Source of the DNA: DASXMR01 sp036495525
Lineage (GTDB): Bacteria > Actinomycetota > Actinomycetes > Streptosporangiales > Streptosporangiaceae
Assembly (NCBI GenBank): GCA_036495525.1
Contig: DASXMR010000060.1
Location: 76,481-140,480 of the forward strand
DNA: 64,000 bases
Direction: 5' to 3'
The notes beneath the pieces are model-generated. The model did no database searches. It had not been told where the DNA came from and was given only the letters and a program-made list of their open reading frames with translations. A program made the translations under genes and the position numbers. Shown in pieces: positions 1 through 7,227 of the stretch. How positions within the stretch are numbered: the first letter of the stretch is position 1; every line of letters begins with the position of its first letter.

Positions 1-513
1 GACCTGCAGCTGGCTGTCGGCGAGCCAGGCGAGGAAGCCAGGATTCTGCGCCTGCCTGACCAGCTCGCCGGTCACCAGGTCGAGCCGGTAGACGTCGTGC
101 AGCGCAGCGTTGTCCTTGTTCAGCCCGATCAGGATCTCGGTCGGGAACTTGCGTTCCATCGCGATCAGGTTCGCCTGCACGCCAGCGAACGGGGTGAGGT
201 CGCGCCGCTGCATGGTCTGCAGGTCGACGTCGTGCAGCCGCCAGTTTTCGTCGCCACCGGTGTCCTGCAGGTACAGCAGGTGCCTGCCGTCGTGCGCCCA
301 GGCGAACATCCGGATGCCGCGATCGGTGTCGTCGGTCACGACCGCTGCCTGGTCCCAGCCCACCCCGCCTTCGGCGCTGACCGGCGCGAGCCAGATGTTC
401 AGCACTTCCTCGTGCGGTGCCAGCCAGGCCAGCTGCGTGCCGTCGGGGGAGATCCGCGGCCGGACCCGCTCCGGATTGCCGAACAGGACCTGCAGTGGGA
501 TGAGATCAGCCAT
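1..513 (-). CDS. S9 family (prolyl oligopeptidase-type) peptidase, N-terminal part
   Basis: The minus strand reads from an ATG at 513 and stays open to the window edge, so only about 171 N-terminal residues are seen. The protein begins MADLIPLQVLFGNPER and continues with blocks such as RPRISPDGTQLAWLAP, VLNIWLAP and AWAHDGRHLLYLQD. These are the repeated SPDG/WxxDG..LLY signatures of the TolB-like beta-propeller that precedes the alpha/beta hydrolase domain in S9 peptidases. The catalytic Ser-Asp-His domain lies outside the window. It is divergent from alr, with 84 bases between the two starts. The family is clear from the propeller pattern; substrate range (dipeptidyl or acylaminoacyl peptidase) cannot be told. 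Confidence 0.82.
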   Translation of the reverse strand, partial: MADLIPLQVLFGNPERVRPRISPDGTQLAWLAPHEEVLNIWLAPVSAEGGVGWDQAAVVTDDTDRGIRMFAWAHDGRHLLYLQDTGGDENWRLHDVDLQTMQRRDLTPFAGVQANLIAMERKFPTEILIGLNKDNAALHDVYRLDLVTGELVRQAQNPGFLAWLADSQLQV

Positions 514-597
514 CGGACCACCGTAGCGAAGCGCGCCGGGCGGTGCGCGCGACCGGCCGGGCCGGGCAGCGGCGGCCGGCTGGCAGACTTGACCTCC

Positions 598-1872
598 ATG
601 GACGGTCATCCGGAAGCGCTCATCGACGTGGGCGCGATCAGGAGCAATGTGTCCGCGCTCGTCCGGCACGTAGGCGCCGCGCAGCTCATGGCGGTGGTCA
701 AGTCCGACGGCTACGGCCACGGGATGGTGCCGACCGCCACGGCAGCGCTGGCCGGCGGGGCGAGCTGGCTCGGTGTCGCCCATATCGACGACGGGATCGC
801 GCTGCGCCAGGCGGGCTTCACCGTGCCGGTGCTCTGCCTGCTTGGCGCCCAGGACGCCGCGCACGAGCTGGCAGTGCGGGGCGACATCGACCTGTCGGCG
901 GGCTCGACCGCCCTGGTCGCCCAGATCGCTGCCGCGGCCGCCCGGGCCGGCCGCCCGGCCAGGCTGCACCTGAAGATCGACACGGGCATGTCCAGGGGCG
1001 GCGCGATCGCCAGCAGCTGGCCGGACGTCGTCGCGGCCGCGCTGCAGGCACAGTCGGCCGGGCAGGTCAGCATCGTCGGGATCTGGTCGCATTTCGCGTG
1101 CGCCGACATGCCCGGCCATCCGTCCATCGAGGCACAGCTGTCAGCCTTCCGCGACGCGGTCGCGCTCGCCGAGCAGGCCGGGGCGACGCCTGAGGTACGG
1201 CACATGGCCAATACCCCCGCCACGCTCACGCTGCCTGACTCGTGGTTCGACCTGGTCAGGCCCGGCGGCGCGATCGTCGGGCTGTCGACGCTGCCTGGCG
1301 GCCCGCCGGACTGGCTGCGCCCGGCCATGACGGTGCGAGCCCGGCTCGTGCAGGTCAAGCGGGTGCTGGCCGGGACTGGCGTCTCGTACGGGCTGAGGTA
1401 CACCACGAGCGCCGACGCCAACCTCGGCCTGGTCCCCCTCGGCTACAACGAGGGCATCCCGCGGCACGCCTCGGGCACCGCCCAGGCGCTGATCCGCGGC
1501 CGGCGCTGGACGATCTCCGGCACCGTCTGCATGAATCAGGTGGTGTTCGACCTCGGCGACGAGCCGGCCGAACCCGGCGACGCGGTCGTGCTGTTCGGGC
1601 CCGGTGATCGCGGCGAGCCCACGGCGCAGGAATGGGCGGATGCGCTGGGCACGCTGTCCTACGAGATCGTCACGAGGTTCACCGGCAAAATCCCCAGAAG
1701 TTACGCTGGAGCAGCCGGAACGAGGGATGCGGCGCTGGCCGGGTCCGCTGCGGGGGGAAACCACGCCCGCCGCGAGGCCGGGCAGCCCGGCGAGCAGCAA
1801 GCCCCGGCGTCGGCTCGCAGCCGGGCCGGGCGCGCAGCAGCGCGGCGGGCGGCTGTCGCTCCCGGTTCCTGA
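598..1872 (+). CDS. alr: Alanine racemase with low-complexity C-terminal tail
   Basis: PLP-dependent enzyme converting L-alanine to D-alanine for peptidoglycan. The start MDGHPEALIDVGAIRSN at 598 gives 424 residues; the frame is open further upstream, but that stretch runs antisense to the S9 peptidase and looks noncoding. The PLP-lysine motif AVVKSDGYGHG places the Schiff-base lysine at residue 35 (usually KANAYGHG). The second catalytic base is Tyr264 in GVSYGLRY, and the C-terminal domain carries the SGTVCMNQ block, with Asn where most enzymes have Asp. The last ~50 residues (Ala/Gly/Arg-rich) go beyond the normal 370-380 residue family length and are probably disordered. In M. tuberculosis alr likewise opens the tsaE-tsaB-rimI-tsaD-groES-groEL cluster. 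Confidence 0.93.
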   Translation: MDGHPEALIDVGAIRSNVSALVRHVGAAQLMAVVKSDGYGHGMVPTATAALAGGASWLGVAHIDDGIALRQAGFTVPVLCLLGAQDAAHELAVRGDIDLSAGSTALVAQIAAAAARAGRPARLHLKIDTGMSRGGAIASSWPDVVAAALQAQSAGQVSIVGIWSHFACADMPGHPSIEAQLSAFRDAVALAEQAGATPEVRHMANTPATLTLPDSWFDLVRPGGAIVGLSTLPGGPPDWLRPAMTVRARLVQVKRVLAGTGVSYGLRYTTSADANLGLVPLGYNEGIPRHASGTAQALIRGRRWTISGTVCMNQVVFDLGDEPAEPGDAVVLFGPGDRGEPTAQEWADALGTLSYEIVTRFTGKIPRSYAGAAGTRDAALAGSAAGGNHARREAGQPGEQQAPASARSRAGRAAARRAAVAPGS

Positions 1873-1907
1873 CGGCACGGCGCGCTGCCCGCCGACGGGG
1901 AGGGATG

Positions 1908-2990
1908 ATGATCAGCTGGCGACGGCTCACAAGCGTGGCCGGGCTGGCGGCTGGCGCTGCCGCGGCTGGTGCTGGCGTCGTGATCGCCGCGGAGAAGATC
2001 GCCGTGGGCAGGATCAGGCTGCGCCCCGACCCGGCCGCCGCCGAGCCGCTCGGCCAGCTGCACGGGCGCTCGCTCACGGTCCTGGCCAGCGACGGCGCTG
2101 CGCTGCACGCCGAGATAAGCGGACCGGACGATGCACCGGTCACGATCATCTTCAGCCACGGCTACGCGCTCAGCCAGGATGTCTGGCACTACCAGCGGGC
2201 CGCGCTGGCCGGGCAGCGGGTGGTCTGCTGGGATCAGCGCGGGCACGGCCGGTCAAGCCGGGCTGGCACGGACCGGGTCACCGTCGACCAGCTGGGCGCG
2301 GACCTGCACGCGGTGCTCACCGCCACGGTGCCAGGCGACGGCCCGGTGGTGCTCGTCGGTCACTCGATGGGCGGCATGACCATCATGGCCCTGGCCGATC
2401 AGCATCCGGAGCTGTTCGGCAGCAAGGTCATCGGCATAGTGCTGATCTCCACTGCGGCGGCCGGGGTCGATCCGACAGCCTGGCTGCCAGCGCCGCTGCG
2501 GCCGGCCGCCAGGCAGGTCGCCCCTGCGATGCTGCGCGGAGCATCGCTCAGCCGCCCGGCCAGCATGATCGAGCGCGGCCGCCACGCCGCCGGTGACCTT
2601 GCCTTCCTCGGCACCCGGTTCATGGCATTCGGCGATCCCCAGGTCAGCCCAGCGATAGTGGACTACCTGGAGCGGATCATCCGGGCCACGCCGGTGACGG
2701 TGATCGCCGACTTCTACCTGGCGCTGCTCGGCCACGACAAGCTCAGCGCCCTGCCCGTGCTCGGCCGGGTGCCGGTCGTGGTGCTGATAGGCGACAGCGA
2801 CCGGGTGGTCCCGGCCAGGTTCGGCGAGCAGGTCGCGGCCGCGATTCCCGGTGCTGACCTGCTGCGCGTGCCGGGCGCCGGGCACGCCCTGATCCTCGAG
2901 CGGCCGGCCCTGGCCAGCGAGGTGATCAGCGAGCTGACCAGCCGCGCGCTGGCGCGCAGCAAGTCGCGCGGGCACGGCGAGCCGGCCTAG
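1908..2990 (+). CDS. Alpha/beta hydrolase with N-terminal membrane anchor
   Basis: A 360-residue alpha/beta-hydrolase. Residues about 8-27 form a hydrophobic Ala/Gly-rich segment that is probably a membrane anchor or uncleaved signal. The fold signatures follow in order: the oxyanion HG pair in FSHGYALSQDVW, the DQRGHGRSS loop, the nucleophile elbow GHSMGG (Ser153), the acid in IGDSDRVVP, and the histidine in GAGHALILE. Two ATGs lie at 1905 and 1908; the GGGGAGGG just upstream fits 1908 better. It ends 2 bases before tsaE, so the two are probably co-transcribed; a hydrolase at this spot is common in actinobacteria. Substrate unknown (esterase or lipase-like). Confidence 0.86.
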   Translation: MISWRRLTSVAGLAAGAAAAGAGVVIAAEKIAVGRIRLRPDPAAAEPLGQLHGRSLTVLASDGAALHAEISGPDDAPVTIIFSHGYALSQDVWHYQRAALAGQRVVCWDQRGHGRSSRAGTDRVTVDQLGADLHAVLTATVPGDGPVVLVGHSMGGMTIMALADQHPELFGSKVIGIVLISTAAAGVDPTAWLPAPLRPAARQVAPAMLRGASLSRPASMIERGRHAAGDLAFLGTRFMAFGDPQVSPAIVDYLERIIRATPVTVIADFYLALLGHDKLSALPVLGRVPVVVLIGDSDRVVPARFGEQVAAAIPGADLLRVPGAGHALILERPALASEVISELTSRALARSKSRGHGEPA

Positions 2991-2992
2991 CC

Positions 2993-3532
2993 ATGCCGGC
3001 TCACCGCGTCGAGGCAGTGAATCAGCGAGTCGAGGTGCCGACGAGCGCGGCCATGCGGGCGCTCGGCGTCCGGCTCGCCGCGCTGCTGCGGGCCGGCGAC
3101 CTGGTCGTGCTCAGCGGCCCGCTCGGCGCCGGCAAGACCACCCTGGTTCAGGGAATCGGCGACGGTCTAGGTGTGCGCGGCCCGGTGACCTCTCCCACTT
3201 TCGTCATCGCCCGGCTGCACCCATCGCTGCGCGGCGGGCCGGCCCTGGTGCACGCCGACGCCTACCGGCTAGGCAGCCGGCTTGAGGTCGATGACCTTGA
3301 CCTGGACGCCGACCTGGACAGCTCGGTGACGGTGGTCGAATGGGGCGAGGACCGGGTGGAGCAGCTTGCGCCGAGCTACCTGGAGATCGCCATCAGCCGG
3401 CCCGGCCCCGATGGCAAGGCGGCCGGCCAGGCCGCGGGCCTCGGCACCGCGGATGACGCGGATGAGCCGCGGTCGGTACTCGTCGCGGGCCGAGGCGAAC
3501 GATGGTCGGCCAGCGGCCTGACCAGGGCATGA
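2993..3532 (+). CDS. tsaE: tRNA t6A biosynthesis ATPase TsaE
   Basis: ATPase partner of TsaB/TsaD in making N6-threonylcarbamoyladenosine at position 37 of ANN-decoding tRNAs. The Walker A motif GPLGAGKTT is at residues 42-50, followed by GVRGPVTSPTFVI (the switch region typical of TsaE), HADAYRL and VVEWGED. At 179 residues it is slightly longer than usual because of a variable C-terminal tail. It follows the hydrolase after 2 bases. In relatives tsaB comes next; here about 10.8 kb of other genes separate tsaE from tsaB. Confidence 0.93.
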   Translation: MPAHRVEAVNQRVEVPTSAAMRALGVRLAALLRAGDLVVLSGPLGAGKTTLVQGIGDGLGVRGPVTSPTFVIARLHPSLRGGPALVHADAYRLGSRLEVDDLDLDADLDSSVTVVEWGEDRVEQLAPSYLEIAISRPGPDGKAAGQAAGLGTADDADEPRSVLVAGRGERWSASGLTRA

Positions 3533-3595
3533 CCGCACCGCAACAGCTGACGGCAGCACCGCGGCGGTCGCGGCGCGACCATGCCACCGCTTGGT

Positions 3596-3907
3596 TCAGC
3601 TGACTCGGCGCCGCTGGCGGTCGCGTGCCTCCCTGGCCACCTGCGCGCACAGCTGCCTGGTCCACGCCAGATAGCGGTCCTCGTCGACCATGACCTCGCC
3701 GAAGTGCTCCTGGAACTGCCGTGCGACCTCATCGAGGAACTGATCTTCAGCCTGGCCGGCGCCGCCTTCCCGTGCCGTGATGAGCATGCTGGCCGCGTGC
3801 AGCAGCCGGAAGCTGGCGAGCGTCAGGGTCTCGTCTGGCGCCAGCGCCGCTGACGTCACCAGGTGAGCGATGACGCTGAACAGCTCGTCATCCGCGATCT
3901 CGGCCAT
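3596..3907 (-). CDS. Small conserved protein coupled to nitroreductase (DUF6092-like?)
   Basis: A 103-residue, mostly helical, charged protein starting MAEIADDELFSVIAHLVTSA. No signal peptide or membrane segment is visible. Its ATG (3905-3907) overlaps the stop of the nitroreductase gene in the arrangement ATGA, which implies translational coupling. The pattern LVTSA..L..DE...ASFRLLHAASML reminds me of the small actinobacterial DUF6092 family, but I cannot confirm that without a profile search. It is the last gene of the minus-strand pair and marks the left edge of the catabolic island; its 3' end lies 64 bases from the tsaE stop on the opposite strand. Possibly an accessory subunit of the flavoenzyme; function unknown. 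Confidence 0.7.
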   Translation of the reverse strand: MAEIADDELFSVIAHLVTSAALAPDETLTLASFRLLHAASMLITAREGGAGQAEDQFLDEVARQFQEHFGEVMVDEDRYLAWTRQLCAQVAREARDRQRRRVS

Positions 3908-4497
3908 CAGGACTCCCTGACCGGGGCTTCGGTGCCAAAGCCGTTGAGATGCACGATCGGGTCGAACCTGCCTCTCACTCCCGGCGCGCCATCGGCAACC
4001 GGGTAGCCGACGGCGACGGTCACGTCCGGCCGGATATGACCAGGCAGATCGAGCAGCGCCTGCACGGCCGAGCCGGGCCAGCTGGTGACCGTGCAGGTAC
4101 CGAGGCCGTAAGCGCGCGCTGCGAGTGCCAGGTGGGCCGCGGCCGCGCCCGAGTCGAGCCGCGAGTTGTGCTCCACCCCGCGCTGGCCGAGCGATTCGCC
4201 GACCTGACGGGAATCGGTGCAGATAACGATCATCGCTAGTGAGTTGTTGACGAAGCCAGGAAGAATCTCGCGTGCTGCGGCCATCAGCGCCTGATCGTCG
4301 ACTATCACCAGATGACGCACGCCAGCACGGGCCTGCTGGGCGCGGCCGGCCGCCCAGGCGAGCTCGCGGAGAACTTCGGCGGGGACGGCGCGGGGCTCGA
4401 AGTTCCGGTAGAAGCGGCGGCGCCTTATCGCGGTCAGCACGTCGATGGGTGCGGGCTGCGTTCGGGGCTGCGCTGAGATGCCTGAGCTGAGACTCAT
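3907..4497 (-). CDS. Nitroreductase family flavoprotein
   Basis: A 196-residue FMN-dependent nitroreductase-fold protein. The start ATG at 4497 is preceded by GGAGG. The N-terminal FMN-phosphate binding block is seen as AIRRRRFYRNFEP (the family's RRSxRxF motif), then VPAEVLRELAWAAGRAQ, and the C-terminal GLGTCTVTSW and VAVGYPVA blocks. Such enzymes reduce nitro groups, enones or imines with NAD(P)H, and some act in nitrogen-heterocycle breakdown (RutE-like) or ring reduction. It lies 26 bases downstream of the pucR-type gene on the same strand and overlaps the next small gene, so the three may form one transcript. A redox step in the island's pathway is plausible but inferred. Confidence 0.85.
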   Translation of the reverse strand: MSLSSGISAQPRTQPAPIDVLTAIRRRRFYRNFEPRAVPAEVLRELAWAAGRAQQARAGVRHLVIVDDQALMAAAREILPGFVNNSLAMIVICTDSRQVGESLGQRGVEHNSRLDSGAAAAHLALAARAYGLGTCTVTSWPGSAVQALLDLPGHIRPDVTVAVGYPVADGAPGVRGRFDPIVHLNGFGTEAPVRES

Positions 4498-4523
4498 CCC
4501 GCCTCCGGATGTTTCGAGGGGTT

Positions 4524-6053
4524 TCAGTCTGAGGTTAAGCGCGCAGCCCCGGTCGACCTGAGCAGTTCGGCACGGCAGGCCAGATGCAGCATGAGGCGCT
4601 GCTCCGGATCGTTGATGTCCACGTCCAGAAGCGCGAGCGCGTGCTTCATCCGGTAGGCGACAGCGTTGCGATGCAGGTAGAGAGTCTTGGCCGCCTTGGC
4701 CATCGAACCGCCGGCATCCAGGTAGGCCATGATCGTCCGGAGGTGCTTTTGCCGTCCTTCGGCAGTGAGGGTCTCTAGCGGCGCAAGCATGCGCCGCGCC
4801 GATTCCCGCGCGCTGTCCGAGGCGTACCACTCGATCAGGCCGCGGCGCACGCTCGCCGCGTCGAACACGACCGGCTGGTTCGCGATGTTGCGCAGTCGCG
4901 CTTCCGACAGCCCGGCCAGCGCCTCCAGCGCAGAGGCCCGGAGTCCGTGCGGGCCGCTGTGCACGCTGCCGACTGCGCATCGCAGGTGAAGGCCAGGTCG
5001 GCGGCTGAGCTGGCTCGCGAGCGCCGGCTCGAGGCACCTGGCCACCGCCCGGGCGGCCAGCCAGCCAGGGTCGTGCCTGCTGGTTTGCACGAAGAGCGAG
5101 ACCAGGCCTGACCGGGCGCGGTGCCACTCACTGGACACCGAGCGCAGTGCGCCGTGCACACCACGCATCACTTCCTCGCGAAGCTCGTACGCCGCGACCT
5201 CATCGTGCTCCGCGAGGGTCAGCAGGTTCTCGATTTCCAGCGCCACCAGGACGTGCCAGCCGTCCATTGGCACCCCCACGGCCCGGGCCCGCCGCAGGAT
5301 CGGCTCCGCCTGCTCCTGGTCCACGGACAGGAACGCGGTCAGCAGCTCGGAGCGAGAGGTGATGGGGAGGTGCTCAGCCCGTCCTTGCGCCGCGAGAGCG
5401 CGCGCTACGGCGTCGGCCAGCAGCTGCAGCGCTATCTCGGTCTGCCGGTCATAGCTGGGGTCGGCTTTGCGCGGGCTGGACAGTGAAAGCTCCGGCCGGC
5501 CGTCGACCACCACCAGCACCGTGACGCTATCGGCCGCCGGCGAGTCAACGACGATCGGCTGCTGAGTGAGGGAATTGGCCGCGCTGACGAGGTTCTGCAC
5601 GGTCGCCTGCTCTGGCCCCTTGGCCTGCAGTGCGCGCACGAGATCCGACAGGCGCTGCAGCGCGGAGCCTGCCCCGCCGTCGATCTCGCGGCTGATCGGC
5701 GGCACCAGGTCTGTCAGCGTCGACGTCGCCGCGGCCAGCAACACCGGGCCCCGCCGCTCGGAAAGCTCCCGCCCGGTGCGTGAGATGGCCGGCTGGTGCG
5801 CGCCGACGAACGCGATCGCGCTGACGGGCCGTGTCGCGCCCACCCGTAGCGCCATATCCAGCCGGTAGGGCTCCAGTTGCGCGACGGCGGCCTCGGTGAG
5901 CAGCGCAACCGTGTGGGCCGGGGCAGCCCGGATTTCAGCGATGTTCTCCAGGATGGTCAGGCTCTCGACCGGCTGGCCGGAGGCTACGCCGCTGACCACG
6001 GTGATCCTTTCCCGCAGGGCGGGCGCGACGAGAAGCTCCTGCAGAGCGACCAC
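4524..6053 (-). CDS. PucR-family transcriptional regulator
   Basis: A 509-residue regulator with the PucR layout. The N-terminal PucR domain begins LQELLVAPALRERITVVSG, with ILENIAEIRA and later VALLTEAAVAQLEP; a middle region may sense ligand; a C-terminal PucR-type HTH holds LDAGGSMAKAAKTLYLHRNAVAYRM, the family signature (residues about 452-476). The start is GTG at 6053 without a strong ribosome site. The family includes activators and repressors of purine, allantoin and amino-acid catabolism. It is divergent from the DUF917/hydantoinase operon with 97 bases between, so it probably controls that operon and itself in response to the substrate or an intermediate. Confidence 0.9.
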   Translation of the reverse strand: MVALQELLVAPALRERITVVSGVASGQPVESLTILENIAEIRAAPAHTVALLTEAAVAQLEPYRLDMALRVGATRPVSAIAFVGAHQPAISRTGRELSERRGPVLLAAATSTLTDLVPPISREIDGGAGSALQRLSDLVRALQAKGPEQATVQNLVSAANSLTQQPIVVDSPAADSVTVLVVVDGRPELSLSSPRKADPSYDRQTEIALQLLADAVARALAAQGRAEHLPITSRSELLTAFLSVDQEQAEPILRRARAVGVPMDGWHVLVALEIENLLTLAEHDEVAAYELREEVMRGVHGALRSVSSEWHRARSGLVSLFVQTSRHDPGWLAARAVARCLEPALASQLSRRPGLHLRCAVGSVHSGPHGLRASALEALAGLSEARLRNIANQPVVFDAASVRRGLIEWYASDSARESARRMLAPLETLTAEGRQKHLRTIMAYLDAGGSMAKAAKTLYLHRNAVAYRMKHALALLDVDINDPEQRLMLHLACRAELLRSTGAARLTSD

Positions 6054-6150
6054 GGCAGAACTTTATACGATCTGCTCAAAAGTATGAAGATCTTTGTAAG
6101 TTTCGCCAACAGCCCTAAGCGTACGATCTTGGCAACCTCAGGGATGGCTG
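6054..6150. promoter_or_regulatory. Divergent promoter region of the catabolic island
   Basis: These 97 bases between the PucR gene and the DUF917 gene are clearly more AT-rich than the flanks. They contain the direct repeat TACGATCT at 6066-6073 and 6122-6129 (56 bases apart, whole helical turns roughly) and the palindrome AAGATCTT at 6087-6094 between them. These are the best visible candidates for the PucR-type operator. GGGATGGCTG just before 6151 offers only a weak ribosome site for the DUF917 gene. Promoter boxes cannot be assigned with confidence. Confidence 0.5.
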
Positions 6151-7227
6151 ATGACGCTGACTGAAATATCCACTTCCGACGTCGAGGCACTCGCCAGGGG
6201 GTGCGCTGTGCTCGGCGCGGGCGGTGGCGGCGACACCCACACCTTCCGCATCATGGCTGAGCTGGCAATCCAGCAGACCGGTCCGGTGCCGCTCGTGTCG
6301 CTCGACGAACTGCCAGACGACGGGCTCATCCTTCCGCTGGCCATGGTCGGCGCGCCGATGGTGTTCGCTGAGAAGATCCTGAGCGGCCTGGAGGGCATCC
6401 GGCTGCGAGCTGAGGTCGAGGACGCGATGGGCGGGCACGTCGTCGCCGTCCTGGCCCCGGAGATCGGCGGCGGCAACGGCGTGCTCCCTGTTGCCTGGGC
6501 CGCGCATCTGGGGCTGCCCTACGCTGATGCCGACGGGATGGGCCGCGCCTTCCCCACGATCCCGATGACCGCGATGCACCTGGCCGGAGTGCCTGCGTGC
6601 CCAGTGGTGATCATGGACGGCCGGGACAGCATCGTCCGCTTCGATACCTGTGACACCTTCTGGGCCGAGCGGCTCGCCCGCAGCGCGACGACCATGATGG
6701 GCGCGCTGACCAGCTCAGCGCTCTACCCCATGTCGGTGGCGACCGCGCGGACTGCCACGGTCATCGGCACCGTCACCAAGGCGATCCGGGTCGGCCGCAC
6801 GCTGGCCACGCGAAGCGAGAGCGCGGTCGCCGAGGCCGTCGATGAGCTAGCCGCCTGTGTGCTGAGCGTCGGCAAGATCATCGACATCGAGCGCCGGATC
6901 GAGGGCGGCTGGGTGCGCGGGTGGCTCACGGTCGAAGGACTCGGCGAGTTCCGTGGCCGCCTGCTGCACGTCGAGATCCAGAACGAGAATCTGGTGGCCC
7001 TCGAGGACGGTGAGGTGCGGGCGTCCGTTCCGGACATCATCACCGTCCTGGACACCGAGAACGGCGGCGTGATCTCGACCGAGCGGCTGAGGTACGGCCA
7101 GCGGGTGACGGTGATCGCGTTCGCTGCCGATCCCATCTGGCGCACCGACCAGGGCCTGGCAGTGGGCGGGCCAAGGGCCATGGGTTACGACTTCGATTAC
7201 GTGCCGGTGGAGGACCTGAATGGCTAG
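6151..7227 (+). CDS. DUF917 family protein (S-methyl-thiohydantoin desulfurase-like fold)
   Basis: A 358-residue protein of the DUF917 family: N-terminal block ALARGCAVLGAGGGGDTHT, then LPLAMVGAPMVFAEK, EIGGGNGVLPVAWAA, and GRAFPTIPMTAMHLAG, with the C-terminal half running VRGWLTVEGLGEFRG to AMGYDFDYVPVED. No signal peptide. The family is normally encoded beside hydantoinase/oxoprolinase (HyuA) proteins, and some members have been linked to S-methyl-thiohydantoin desulfuration; I recall the Pfam rename to S-Me-THD but cannot check it here. The last 8 bases overlap the start of the HyuA-type gene, so the two are translationally coupled and probably form a complex. First gene of the divergent operon. 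Confidence 0.88.
   Translation: MTLTEISTSDVEALARGCAVLGAGGGGDTHTFRIMAELAIQQTGPVPLVSLDELPDDGLILPLAMVGAPMVFAEKILSGLEGIRLRAEVEDAMGGHVVAVLAPEIGGGNGVLPVAWAAHLGLPYADADGMGRAFPTIPMTAMHLAGVPACPVVIMDGRDSIVRFDTCDTFWAERLARSATTMMGALTSSALYPMSVATARTATVIGTVTKAIRVGRTLATRSESAVAEAVDELAACVLSVGKIIDIERRIEGGWVRGWLTVEGLGEFRGRLLHVEIQNENLVALEDGEVRASVPDIITVLDTENGGVISTERLRYGQRVTVIAFAADPIWRTDQGLAVGGPRAMGYDFDYVPVEDLNG

Noticed and set aside
97..597. Upstream extension of the alanine racemase frame
   Set aside because: It runs antisense to the S9 peptidase N-terminus, whose propeller signatures are clear, and the alr family starts at MDGHPEALIDV (598).
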